Source: Rhodococcus opacus
Lineage (GTDB): Bacteria > Actinomycetota > Actinomycetes > Mycobacteriales > Mycobacteriaceae
DNA length: 64,000 nt
Assembly (NCBI RefSeq): GCF_012396235.1
Contig: NZ_JAAXPA010000006.1
Coordinates: 186,001-250,000, forward strand
Reading direction: 5' to 3'
Notes under the pieces: model-generated
Database searches by the model: none
Told to the model about the DNA's origin: nothing
The model's input: the letters and a program-made list of their open reading frames with translations, nothing else
Translations under genes and position numbers: made by a program
In this document: positions 41,220 through 50,261 of the stretch, piece after piece
Numbering within the stretch: position 1 is the stretch's first letter
Layout: each line of letters begins with the position of its first letter

Positions 41220-42395
41220 GTGACCGAACCAGCGCGCAGAGTCGACATCGTCTTCGCCCCCGGCGTGGTGGCACACCGCGGAACCGCGGAGGAACTCGTG
41301 GGCCGGGCGCTGGATGCACGCGGCCTGACCGGTGAGTTGACGTTCGCCGCGGACACCGCCGGGCTGGAGCGGGCCGTGCGGTCGGCGGCGCGGCGAGGCG
41401 AGTTCGTCGTCGTGCCCGGCGCCGGGGCATCCTTCACCGCCCCGGCCGGCGGGGCGATCCGCGTCGATTTCGGAGAGTGCGAGGCCGACCGCTCGGCGGG
41501 CGCCCGGGTCCACATCCGGGGGCGGGGACTCGACGGACTCCGCTACGCCGTCGACAGCTGGTACCACCACCGCTTCCACCCCGGGCGGATCGTCCGGTAC
41601 GGCGACCACCCCGATCAGCGAGTGGAACTGCGGATCCCCGATGGCGACGGCCCCTTCCCCGTCGTCGTGCTGATCCACGGCGGATTCTGGCGTCCTCGTT
41701 GGGAGTCCGACCTGATGGACGCGCTGGCAGTCGACCTGACGGCCCGCGGGTACGTCACCTGCAACGTCGAGTACCGGCGAGGCGGGGAGAACCGTTGGGC
41801 CGCAATGGCGTCCGATGTCGCCGACGCTGTGCAGGCCGTCGCGACCGTCCCGTCGGCGGACCCGGAGCGTCTCGTGATCCTCGGCCACTCGGCCGGTGCT
41901 CAGCTCGCGCTCCGCGCCGCCGCCGACGCCGCTGCCGAGGAGGCAGCGGTTCGTCCGGCACTGGCCGTCAGCCTCGCCGGGGTGCTGAATCTGCGACTCG
42001 CCGGCGAACGCCACCTCGGTGAGGGCGCGGTGGCGGACGCCGTCGGCAGCGACTGGGCCGGCGACCGTGCGACGTACGAACGGTCGTCGCCGATCGCTCG
42101 ACTGCCGCTGGGCATCCCTCAGCTGGTGGTGTGCGCCGTCGACGACGAGCCGGACATGCTGGAGATGAGCAGGGAGTACCACGAAGCCGCCGCGGCGACC
42201 CCCGACGACATCGTCCGGATCGAGGGGCCCGGCGATCACTTCACCGTCGTCGATCCGGAGAGCGAGATCTGGCGAAGGACCGCCGAGGCGATCGACGCCC
42301 GGATCAGACCTCGGACAACGCCGACTCCGCCGCCCGCAGCCCGGCCCCGGCCCGGCCGCGGAGCAGATCCGCGCACCTCTCGGCCATCGTCATGA
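41220..42395 (+). CDS. Alpha/beta hydrolase, probable N-formylkynurenine formamidase, with AroQ-like N-terminal domain
   Basis: The 391-residue protein starts at GTG 41220, divergent from tryptophan dioxygenase. Residues about 130-350 are an alpha/beta hydrolase of the arylformamidase/esterase kind: oxyanion motif HGGFW (153-157), nucleophile Ser224 in GHSAG, an Asp near 300 and His in GPGDHFTVV near 334. Residues 1-125 look like a degenerate type II dehydroquinase: a GTAEELVGRALDARG helix, VVVPGAGASFT in the place of INPGAYTHTS, and GRGLDGLRYAVDS resembling its last helix, without the catalytic Tyr and His. The missing step between the dioxygenase and kynureninase is N-formylkynurenine hydrolysis, so context supports a formamidase. 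The 3' end overlaps the GMC gene by 92 bp. Confidence 0.75.
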   Translation: MTEPARRVDIVFAPGVVAHRGTAEELVGRALDARGLTGELTFAADTAGLERAVRSAARRGEFVVVPGAGASFTAPAGGAIRVDFGECEADRSAGARVHIRGRGLDGLRYAVDSWYHHRFHPGRIVRYGDHPDQRVELRIPDGDGPFPVVVLIHGGFWRPRWESDLMDALAVDLTARGYVTCNVEYRRGGENRWAAMASDVADAVQAVATVPSADPERLVILGHSAGAQLALRAAADAAAEEAAVRPALAVSLAGVLNLRLAGERHLGEGAVADAVGSDWAGDRATYERSSPIARLPLGIPQLVVCAVDDEPDMLEMSREYHEAAAATPDDIVRIEGPGDHFTVVDPESEIWRRTAEAIDARIRPRTTPTPPPAARPRPGRGADPRTSRPSS

Positions 42396-43926
42396 CCGTG
42401 ATGTTCGGGTTGACGTGCGGCAGTTTCGGCATCGCCGACGCATCGACCACTCGCAGTCCTCGAACCCCCTTGACCCGCAGTTCCGGGTCGAGCACCGCCA
42501 TCGGATCGTCGACACCGCCCATACGTGCCGTGCCCGCGGGGTGATACACCGTGTTGTGGGTCTTGTGGATGTAGTCGAGGATCTCGGCGTCGGTCACCGC
42601 ATCGGGTCCCGGCGCCAGTTCGCGGGCAATCCACCCGCGTAGCGCCTTCTGCTCGGCGATCTTCCGGGCCAGCTTCACCCCGGACAGCATCACCCGGTCG
42701 TCGTGGCCCTCGCTGTCGGTGAAGTACCGTGGATCGACCTTTGCGCGATCCCGGAAGTCCCGCGACCGCAGCCGGACCGTTCCGCGGGAGCGGCCCTGAG
42801 TGACGTTGGGTGTCAGGCAGAATCCGTTGTCGGTGGTCGGGTAACCCCACCGCAGGGTGTTCATGTCGAACGGGACGCTGCCGTAGTGCATCATCAGGTC
42901 GGGATGGTTCAGGCCCTCCCGGGTGGTTGCGAACAGGCCGATCTCCCACCACTGCGTCGATTCGGTGACCATCGGCTGGGACGCCTCCCAGAACACGAGC
43001 CCCTCGACGTGATCGTCGAGGTTCGAGCCGACTCCGGGCGAGTCGACGCGCACGGGAATCCCGAACTCCGCGAGATGCTCCGCCGGACCGATACCCGACA
43101 GCATCAGCAACTTCGGGGTGTCGATGGCCCCGGCCGTCACCACCACCTCCCGTCGTGCCGACACCGTGTCGTAGCCGGTGAGGTCGGGACGCTGGTACCG
43201 GACGCCCGTCGCCGTCTGCTGTTCGTCGAACAGGATCTCGCTCACCCAGCAGCCGGTCCGAACCTCGAGATTGGGCCGGGTTCCGAGGATCGGGTGCAGG
43301 TAGGCGTGCGACGACGACATCCGGGTGCCGTCCTCGGACGCGTTGATCTGGAACCACCCGGCGCCGTTGAGCACCGTTCCGCCGCGGTTGAACGCGACGG
43401 TCGGCAGTCCCACGGCGGCGGCGGCGTCGAGAACCGCTCGGCCGCACCGGTCGTTCGGCGGGACGTCGCGCAGCCGCACCGGCCCGCTGCGGCCGTGGCC
43501 GTCGCCGGGGGCGTCGTTGCTTTCCAGCCGGCTGACGTACGGGAGGATGTCACGCGCACCCCAGCCCGACGCCCCCATCGCCTCCCAGTCGTCCAGTGCC
43601 TCGGCGGGCGGCCAGAATGCGATACACGAGTTGTGGGACGAGCAGCCGCCGAGAACCTTGGCCCGGGCGTGCCGCATGAAGCTGTTGCCCTTCTCCTGCG
43701 GCTCGACGGGGTAGTCCCAGTCGTACCCGGAGTCGAGAAGATGCATCCACTGGGACAGCTCGAGGATCGCGCGGTCCCCGACGTCGGACGGGCCCGCCTC
43801 GAGCAGGCACACCGTCACCGACGGGTCTTCGCTGAGACGCGCCGCGAGAGCGCATCCCGCGCTGCCGCCGCCCGCGATCACGTAGTCGAATTCCCCTGCA
43901 GTGCTCTTCGATTCGCCGTCGGTCAT
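42304..43926 (-). CDS. betA: GMC-family FAD oxidoreductase, probable choline dehydrogenase
   Basis: The 540-residue protein has the FAD fold FDYVIAGGGSAGCALAARL (about 13-31), the GMC signature RAKVLGGCSSHNSCIAF (about 85-101) and the second signature GAIDTPKLLMLSGIGP. The active-site His is in TVYHPAGTARMGG and the partner region is LPHVNPNITVMTM. In choline dehydrogenases this oxidises choline to betaine aldehyde. The adjacent BetB-type dehydrogenase and BCCT carrier support that substrate, although related GMC enzymes act on other alcohols. The start overlaps the APC permease stop as ATGA. Confidence 0.82.
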   Translation of the reverse strand: MTDGESKSTAGEFDYVIAGGGSAGCALAARLSEDPSVTVCLLEAGPSDVGDRAILELSQWMHLLDSGYDWDYPVEPQEKGNSFMRHARAKVLGGCSSHNSCIAFWPPAEALDDWEAMGASGWGARDILPYVSRLESNDAPGDGHGRSGPVRLRDVPPNDRCGRAVLDAAAAVGLPTVAFNRGGTVLNGAGWFQINASEDGTRMSSSHAYLHPILGTRPNLEVRTGCWVSEILFDEQQTATGVRYQRPDLTGYDTVSARREVVVTAGAIDTPKLLMLSGIGPAEHLAEFGIPVRVDSPGVGSNLDDHVEGLVFWEASQPMVTESTQWWEIGLFATTREGLNHPDLMMHYGSVPFDMNTLRWGYPTTDNGFCLTPNVTQGRSRGTVRLRSRDFRDRAKVDPRYFTDSEGHDDRVMLSGVKLARKIAEQKALRGWIARELAPGPDAVTDAEILDYIHKTHNTVYHPAGTARMGGVDDPMAVLDPELRVKGVRGLRVVDASAMPKLPHVNPNITVMTMAERCADLLRGRAGAGLRAAESALSEV

Positions 43927-45491
43927 CGGGCGAGCTCCTTGTCGTTCGGTTCGGATTCCGGCGCGGGCGTTACCACCGCCGCGCAGTGTGACGTCAACGT
44001 TCCGATGTGGTGCCGGCCGGTGGTGAGGTACCACAGCAGGCCGAACCCGAGGATGACGCCGATGTAGACGAAGGCGCCCCAGGTGTTGTACCAAGGTTCG
44101 CCGTACACGGCCTCCCGCGGCCAGGCAAGGTTGAGGGCCATCCCGATTCCCCACACGAGCGCGACGATGTTGACGGGTAGTCCCCATCTGCCCATCGTGA
44201 AGTAGCCGCCCTCCTTCAGGTCCCGCGGCGGCCACTCACCCCGCAGCCTCTTCTTCAGCATCGGTCCGGTCACCATCAGGTAGGCCAGGTAGATCATGAT
44301 GATCGCGATGGAGGTCAGCACGGTGAAGATGTGCGGCTGGCCGATGTTGACCACCAGGATCAGCGCGGCCACCACCCCGATCGTCACCGCGGGCACGACG
44401 GGTGTCCGCGTTCTCGGGTGCACGCGGGCGAGCCGCTCGCCGAACGGGAGTGCGTTGTCGCGGGCCATGGCGAAGGTCAGCCGGATGGCGGCGGTATGCA
44501 CCGCCAGCGAGCAGACGGTCACCGCGATCACGATGCACACCAGGAAGATCGTGCCCAGCGGCCCCCACATCACCTGCTCGACGATGTACTGCAGGCTGCC
44601 GTCCGACGCGCCGATCTTCGGATCGTCGAGGTCGGGTGCCGCCATCACGGCGAACACGAGGATCGCGCCGCCGATCACGAACGACGCGAGGATTGCGCGG
44701 AAAATCGCCTTGGGGGCGGTGCGGCGGGGTTCGACCGTCTCCTCGCCCAGCGAACTCGCGGTGTCGAAGCCGTACATCACGTAGCCCGACGCGAGCGTCG
44801 CCACCAGGAACGCGCCGAGATATCCACCGCTTTCGCCTGCGCCGTACCCGTGGGTGGAGAAGAACACCTGCGGGCCGCGGGTCATGTTGGCGGCGAGGAT
44901 GATCGCGATCAGCACCGCCGCGATGATTTCGATGAACACACCGGCGCTGTTGATCATCGCCATGAGACGGACACCGAGCGCATTGACGACGGTGGTGAAG
45001 CCGATCATCACGGTCCCGAGAATGACGGCGTTGGTGGCGAAGTCGTGTTCTCCGGTCCCGTCACCGACGATCTGGAAGCCGCTCCACAGCCGCGGCAGGT
45101 TGAGCTGCAGCGCCAGCACAACGGCCGACAGGGTGACGATCGACGCGGTGAGCATCAGCCAGCCCGCGGACCACCCCACTATTCTGCTGCCGAGCGTCTT
45201 CGCCCAGTTGTACACGGAGCCGGCGATCGGATACTTGGCGGCCAGCTCCATGAAGCACAGTGCCACGGCGAGCTGGCCGACGAACACCAGCGGCCACGAC
45301 CACAGGTAGGCGGGGCCTGCGGTGCCGAATCCGAAGTAGAACAACTGGAAGGTGCCGGTCAGAATGGAAATGTAGCTGACGCCCGCGGCGAAGCTCGCGA
45401 ACTTGCCGATACTGCGATCGAGGGACTCCTTGTAGCCGAAATCCTCGAGTCCACTGTCGTGATCGCCGGTCGTATTGTCGGTACTGGTCAT
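43923..45491 (-). CDS. APC superfamily permease, possible choline/amine importer
   Basis: This 522-residue protein has about 12 hydrophobic segments. GKFASFAAGVSYISILTG opens helix 1, and AAKYPIAGSVYNWAKTLGSRIVGW (about 85-108) and YGFDTASSLGEETVEPRRTAPKAI (about 253-276) are APC hallmarks of the GABA/choline/amino-acid permease branch. ATG 45491 follows AGGAAGTG. It lies 55 bp after the aldehyde dehydrogenase gene and is coupled to the GMC gene, so it likely imports choline or a related amine. Specificity is inferred from context only. Confidence 0.83.
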   Translation of the reverse strand: MTSTDNTTGDHDSGLEDFGYKESLDRSIGKFASFAAGVSYISILTGTFQLFYFGFGTAGPAYLWSWPLVFVGQLAVALCFMELAAKYPIAGSVYNWAKTLGSRIVGWSAGWLMLTASIVTLSAVVLALQLNLPRLWSGFQIVGDGTGEHDFATNAVILGTVMIGFTTVVNALGVRLMAMINSAGVFIEIIAAVLIAIILAANMTRGPQVFFSTHGYGAGESGGYLGAFLVATLASGYVMYGFDTASSLGEETVEPRRTAPKAIFRAILASFVIGGAILVFAVMAAPDLDDPKIGASDGSLQYIVEQVMWGPLGTIFLVCIVIAVTVCSLAVHTAAIRLTFAMARDNALPFGERLARVHPRTRTPVVPAVTIGVVAALILVVNIGQPHIFTVLTSIAIIMIYLAYLMVTGPMLKKRLRGEWPPRDLKEGGYFTMGRWGLPVNIVALVWGIGMALNLAWPREAVYGEPWYNTWGAFVYIGVILGFGLLWYLTTGRHHIGTLTSHCAAVVTPAPESEPNDKELAR

Positions 45492-45546
45492 TCGATCACT
45501 TCCTGAGAAGTTGAGTGGGCCTGCTCGCGCGCCCTGCCGGGGCACG

Positions 45547-47067
45547 TCAGGTCGCGGTGAACCAACCCGCGGCAGGCGAGGTCGTGTTGTTCCAGATGTG
45601 TTTGACTTCCTGGTATTCGGAGAGCCCGGCAGGTCCGAGTTCGCGGCCGTTGCCGGACTTCTTGAATCCGCCCCATTCCGCCGCCGCCGTGTAGTAGCCG
45701 AAGTCGTTGAGCCACACGGTCCCGTGGCGCAGGCGGCGCACCACCCGTTCGCCCCGGGCGGCGTCCGACGTCCGGACTCCGGCGGCGAGGCCGTACTCGG
45801 TGTCGTTGCCGAGCCGGACCGCGTCCTCCTCGGTGGTGAATCTCTCGACCGTGAGAATGGGCCCGAACGTTTCCTCCTGCACGATCCGCATGGAGCGGTC
45901 GCAGTGGTCGAAGATGGTGGGCAGGTAGTAGCTGCCGCCGTCGAGCGCGGGATCGGCGGGCCGGGAGCCACCCGTCCGGAGCGTCGCACCTTCGGAGATA
46001 CCCAGTGCCACATAGTCTTCGATCTTGTCGCGCTGCGCCGCCGACACGAGAGGCCCGGTCTCACTGCTGGGATCGAGCCCCGGGCCGACGCGGATGGCCT
46101 CGGCGCGTGAGACGAGGGCGGCGACGAAGTCGTCGGCGATCGACTCCTCCACGATCAGCCGCGTCCCGGCCGAGCACACCTGCCCCGAGTGCAGGAAGAC
46201 GCCGGTGAGCACCTGGTCGACCGAGGACTCCCATTCGGCGTCCGCGAACACGATGTGCGGGTTCTTCCCGCCCAGTTCCACGGCGACCTTCGTGACGTGC
46301 TTCGCGGCCGTCTCCAGGATGGTGGTGCCGGTCGCGAGTCCACCGGTGAACGAGATGAAGTCGACGTCACCGGTATCGGTCAGCGCGGGGCCGAGGTCGG
46401 CGCCGCTGCCCTGCACGAGGTTGACGACACCGGCGGGCACACCCGCCTCCTCGATCAGCCGGGCGAACGCGATCGTGCTCAGCGGCGTGACCTCACTGGG
46501 CTTGAGCACCATCGTGCAACCGGCGGCCAGCGCGGGTGCCACCTTCCAGGAGATCTGGAGCAGCGGGTAGTTCCAGGGTGCGATGAGGACGCACACCCCG
46601 ATCGGTTCGCGAACGACCCGGGAGACGACCGCGGGGTCACCCACGTCGACCACTCGGTCGCTGGAGACGAGGGCGAGCCGGGCGTAGTACCGGAATACCG
46701 AGACGACGTCGTCGATGTCGATTCGGCTCTCCACCAAAGTCTTACCGGTGTCCAGCGTCTCGATCCGCGCCAATTCCTCCTTGTCGCGCTCGAGGAGATC
46801 TGCAATGCGCGACAGGAGCGACGATCGCACGGCGACCGCCGTCTCCGGCCAGTCCCCGGCATCGAAGGTCGCCCGGGCCGCCAGCACGGCTCGCCCGGCG
46901 TCTTCGGGCGACGCCTCGTCGACCGTGGCGATCACGTTCCCGCTTGCCGGGTCGATGCAGTCGCGGGTGCGCCCCGACGTCGCCGCGACCCACTCCCCCG
47001 CGATGAAATTCACCTTCCCGAACAACCTCGGGACGTCGAGATCCGCGGATAGTGCCGACATCTTCAT
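45547..47067 (-). CDS. betB: Betaine-aldehyde dehydrogenase type enzyme
   Basis: The 506-residue aldehyde dehydrogenase has all key parts: VLIAPWNYPLLQISWKVAPALAAG (about 159-182), catalytic Glu in VELGGKNPHIVF (about 263-274) and catalytic Cys in HSGQVCSAGTRLIVEES (about 292-308). EETFGPILTVERF and EWGGFKKSGNGRELG follow. The ELGGKNP and EWGGFKKSGNGRE forms are typical of BetB/GbsA glycine-betaine-forming enzymes. The ATG overlaps the BCCT stop (ATGA). It would convert betaine aldehyde made by the GMC enzyme into glycine betaine. Confidence 0.88.
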   Translation of the reverse strand: MKMSALSADLDVPRLFGKVNFIAGEWVAATSGRTRDCIDPASGNVIATVDEASPEDAGRAVLAARATFDAGDWPETAVAVRSSLLSRIADLLERDKEELARIETLDTGKTLVESRIDIDDVVSVFRYYARLALVSSDRVVDVGDPAVVSRVVREPIGVCVLIAPWNYPLLQISWKVAPALAAGCTMVLKPSEVTPLSTIAFARLIEEAGVPAGVVNLVQGSGADLGPALTDTGDVDFISFTGGLATGTTILETAAKHVTKVAVELGGKNPHIVFADAEWESSVDQVLTGVFLHSGQVCSAGTRLIVEESIADDFVAALVSRAEAIRVGPGLDPSSETGPLVSAAQRDKIEDYVALGISEGATLRTGGSRPADPALDGGSYYLPTIFDHCDRSMRIVQEETFGPILTVERFTTEEDAVRLGNDTEYGLAAGVRTSDAARGERVVRRLRHGTVWLNDFGYYTAAAEWGGFKKSGNGRELGPAGLSEYQEVKHIWNNTTSPAAGWFTAT

Positions 47068-48710
47068 ACTGTGTCCGAAACCCTCTCGTGTGCAGACTTT
47101 TTCGATGTACCGACGATGAGCGGATCACGGGAGACGTCCCGATACAGCGAGAAGCACAATCCGATCATCACCAGAAGGAATGGCGCCGCCGCGATGATCG
47201 TCATCGTCTGCAGCCCCTGAAGGGCGTCCGAGCCGCCGGTCCAGAGGATGAGTGCCGCGGTGCCCCCGGTGAGGGTTCCCCAGAAGATGACGACCCACGT
47301 GCTCGGTTCTCGTGCACCCCGCTGCGACAGCGTGCCCATCACCAGCGACGCGGCGTCCGCGCCGGACACGAAGAAGATCGCGACCAGCACCATGACCAGC
47401 ACGGTGGCGAATCCGGTCAGCGGCAGATGGTCGAGCATCCCGAACAACTGGCCTTCGGTCGACGAGCGCGCCGCCAGGTCGACTCCGTCCTGCTGCTGTC
47501 CGATGCCTGCGCCACCGAACACCGCGAACCACACGAGGCTGACCGAGGTGGGAATGACGATCACGCCGATCACGAACTGCCGGATGGTGCGGCCGCGGCT
47601 GATCCGGGCGAGGAACATTCCGACGAACGGAGTCCACGACACCCACCACGCCCAGTAGAAGATCGTCCACGACGACAACCAGGACGCCGTGTCGTCGCCG
47701 GCACTCGCGGCCGTCCGTCCCGACATGGTGGCGAGCTGCGCCGCATAGTCCGCGATCGCGGTGGGGAGCAGATTGAGGATGAGGACGGTCGGACCGAGCA
47801 CGAACACGAACAGCGCGAGAATCACCGCCAGCACCATGTTGATGTTGGACAGCCAGTGGATGCCCCGCGCGACTCCCGACACCGCCGAACCGACGAACGC
47901 GAATGTCAGCAGCCCGACGAGGGCAACGAGCGCGAACGTGCCGACGTTGTCCATCCAGCCGATGATCTCGAGGCCGGAACCGATCTGCAGTGCGCCGAGC
48001 CCGAGCGACGCGGCGGTGCCGAACATCGTCGCGATGATCGCGAGGATGTCGATGACCTTCCCCACGGCGCCTTCCGAGCGGCGGCCGAGGAGAGGGAAGA
48101 ACGCGGCGCTGATGAGTTGCTTGCGGCCGCGCCGGTAGGAGCCGTACGCAATCGACAACCCGACGACCGCGTAGATCGCCCACGGATGCAGCCCCCAGTG
48201 GAACATCGTCGTGGCCATCGCCGACCCCACCGAGCCGTCCGTTCCCGGCGGCGGGCTCACCAGATGGGCGAGCGGTTCGGCGACGCCGTAGAACATCAAT
48301 CCGATTCCCATGCCGGCGCTGAACATCATCGCGATCCAGCTCACCGTGCGGAACTCCGGTTTCTCACCGTCGCGGCCGAGCGGAATCCGGCCGTACCGGG
48401 AGAACGCGAGGAACAGTGAGAAGACGACGAACGCCGACGACGCGGCGATGAACAGCCAACCGAGGTCGGCCACCAGCCAGTCCAGCGCCGCGGTCGACAC
48501 GACCGAGAGGTTCTCCGGTGCCAGCAGTCCCCACAGGATGAGTCCGACGCCGAGCGCCGCGGCCGTGCCGAACACCACCTTGTCGACGCTCCGCCGCCCC
48601 TCGCCGCCGGACGGCGCCGCCGGCTCCTGCTCCTGGTGCCGGGGTTGCGGATCGACATCGTTCACCCTGGGAGAGTCGGTCACCCTCGGTTGCTCGCCGG
48701 CGTAGGTCAT
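47064..48710 (-). CDS. BCCT-family betaine/choline transporter
   Basis: The 548-residue protein has a hydrophilic N-terminal tail of about 40 residues and 12 membrane segments. SAGMGIGLMFYGVAEPLAHL (about 131-150) is the glycine-rich cation-coupling stretch; the GMGIG form is that of sodium-coupled betaine carriers such as BetP. WTIFYWAWWVSWTPFVGMF (about 347-365) is the aromatic box that binds the trimethylammonium group. The C-terminal tail is short and lacks the long osmosensing domain of BetP, which suits a nutrient-uptake role. Both ends are 4-bp overlaps with the Rieske and aldehyde dehydrogenase genes. Confidence 0.9.
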   Translation of the reverse strand: MTYAGEQPRVTDSPRVNDVDPQPRHQEQEPAAPSGGEGRRSVDKVVFGTAAALGVGLILWGLLAPENLSVVSTAALDWLVADLGWLFIAASSAFVVFSLFLAFSRYGRIPLGRDGEKPEFRTVSWIAMMFSAGMGIGLMFYGVAEPLAHLVSPPPGTDGSVGSAMATTMFHWGLHPWAIYAVVGLSIAYGSYRRGRKQLISAAFFPLLGRRSEGAVGKVIDILAIIATMFGTAASLGLGALQIGSGLEIIGWMDNVGTFALVALVGLLTFAFVGSAVSGVARGIHWLSNINMVLAVILALFVFVLGPTVLILNLLPTAIADYAAQLATMSGRTAASAGDDTASWLSSWTIFYWAWWVSWTPFVGMFLARISRGRTIRQFVIGVIVIPTSVSLVWFAVFGGAGIGQQQDGVDLAARSSTEGQLFGMLDHLPLTGFATVLVMVLVAIFFVSGADAASLVMGTLSQRGAREPSTWVVIFWGTLTGGTAALILWTGGSDALQGLQTMTIIAAAPFLLVMIGLCFSLYRDVSRDPLIVGTSKKSAHERVSDTV

Positions 48711-49879
48711 CGGGGATCCCCGCTCAGCCTTTCGAGTAGCCAGTCGTGGAATTCGCCGATGTGGTGTTCCGCTGGCACCAGCACACCCCCGTTCCGGTAC
48801 GCCTTCGACGCCATCGTGGGCTGGGTCCGCTCACAGGCGTCGAAGTCCTGCTGGTTGACCCGGTGGAACAGCTCCACCGAACGGGAGACGTCGCGACCCG
48901 AGGCGGTGACCTCCGGGGAGTACAGCCAGTCGCATTCGACGACGGTGCGATCCGCGGACACGGGGTACATGCGGTGGAAGATGACGTGGTCGGGCACGAG
49001 GTTGACGAAGACCTGCGGCCGGATCGTGATGGCGTAGTACTTACGGTCCTGGTCGGGACTGATGCCGGACAACGAGTCGAATCCGCCGCTTCCGTCGATG
49101 GTGAATCCCTCGACGTCGTCACCGAAGGCGGCACCGTGCCCCACGAAGTACTGTGCGGCAAGGCCGTCCGCGAACTCCGGAAGTACCTCGGTGAGCTCCG
49201 GGTGGATGGTCGCGCAGTGGTAGCACTCCATGAAGTTCTCGATGATCAGCTTCCAGTTGGCCGCGACGTCGTAGACGATCCGGCGGCCGAGTTCCAGGGT
49301 TCCGATCTGGTACCGGTCGATGGCCGCCGGATCACCGAGTCGTTCGGTGACGGCGCCGACGACCTCGTCCTCGAACGACGGCGGTTCGTCGGCCAGGCAC
49401 ACCCACGCGTAGCCGAGCCATTCGCGAAGCGCGACCGGCACCAGTCCGTACCGCACCCGGTCGATGTCGGCTCCGGTCTCGTCCCGCAGCGCGGCCATGT
49501 TGGGGGCCGCCACCAGTTTGCCGTCGAGTCCGTACGTCCACGCGTGGTAGGGGCACTGAAGGTTTCTGCGGATCTGCCCTTCGTCCTCGGTACACAGCAT
49601 GGCGCCGCGGTGCCGGCAGATGTTGAGGAAGGCGCGCAGTTCCCCGTCGCGGCCGCGGACGAGGAGCACGCTCTCCCGGCCCACCGTGACCTTCCGGAAG
49701 GCTCCGGGGTCGGCGAGATCGGCGGCGCGGACGGCGCAGAACCACATCGCCTCGAACAGGTTCTCCTGTTCGTCCGTGAAGATGTCGGCGTCGGTGTAGT
49801 ACCGGCCACCGAGGGTGGGGATCAGTGCCGGTGCGGGCGCGGAGGCGGGAGCGGGGGCTTGGACGTCCGGAGCGGACAT
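48707..49879 (-). CDS. gbcA: Rieske-type glycine betaine demethylase, oxygenase subunit (GbcA-like)
   Basis: The 390-residue protein has a Rieske 2Fe-2S domain with Cys88-x-His90 and Cys109-x2-His112. The mononuclear iron domain carries the N-x5-E-x5-His-His pattern (NWKLIIENFMECYHCATIHPEL, His221 and His226). This is the GbcA/stachydrine-demethylase branch of ring-hydroxylating oxygenase folds, which removes a methyl group as formaldehyde. An operon with BCCT and BetB points to glycine betaine, giving dimethylglycine, the substrate of the oxidase at 53941. ATG 49879 begins before an Ala/Pro-rich tail of 15 residues. The reductase partner is not in this operon but across the divergent IclR region. 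Confidence 0.87.
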   Translation of the reverse strand: MSAPDVQAPAPASAPAPALIPTLGGRYYTDADIFTDEQENLFEAMWFCAVRAADLADPGAFRKVTVGRESVLLVRGRDGELRAFLNICRHRGAMLCTEDEGQIRRNLQCPYHAWTYGLDGKLVAAPNMAALRDETGADIDRVRYGLVPVALREWLGYAWVCLADEPPSFEDEVVGAVTERLGDPAAIDRYQIGTLELGRRIVYDVAANWKLIIENFMECYHCATIHPELTEVLPEFADGLAAQYFVGHGAAFGDDVEGFTIDGSGGFDSLSGISPDQDRKYYAITIRPQVFVNLVPDHVIFHRMYPVSADRTVVECDWLYSPEVTASGRDVSRSVELFHRVNQQDFDACERTQPTMASKAYRNGGVLVPAEHHIGEFHDWLLERLSGDPR

Positions 49880-50069
49880 AGATGTCACCGTTTCTTTCGT
49901 TGCCGGGAAAGATGCGTGTCGGTCGAGCTGTGACCTGATGTCTGTGTGCGTAGGGAGCGCAGATCGCAAGGGGCGTCGTTGCCGAGTGTGACGACATGTG
50001 TGCCCGATCCGCGGCGACCGTTCGGACAGCGGGCAGCCGTTCCTGCCGAGTCATCGCGGCGTCAGCATT

Positions 50070-50105
50070 GTTGCGTCATCAGCAACGCTATGCGATTTAC
50101 ACAAC
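50070..50105. promoter_or_regulatory. Tandem IclR-type operator upstream of the betaine demethylase operon
   Basis: GTTGC-N7-GCAAC (50070-50086) is a perfect inverted repeat. Nineteen bases downstream TATGC-N7-ACAAC (50089-50105) matches it at 7 of 10 positions. The same pair with the same 19-base offset lies at 51161-51196. It is in the 382-bp gap between the IclR gene and the Rieske gene, about 190 bases before the Rieske start; I see no gene in that gap. Confidence 0.6.
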
Positions 50106-50261
50106 TTAGACTGTGGCCCGCGGACGTGTCAAACATCACATTCGGCACTTCTTTCGCGGACGCGACACGACCGAAACACCGCGTTAACCGCAGACGGCCG
50201 AAACCCGGGCAAACGGGACTATCCGTTCGTCCCACCTTGAGGGAGAAGCACTTCCGGGCGT

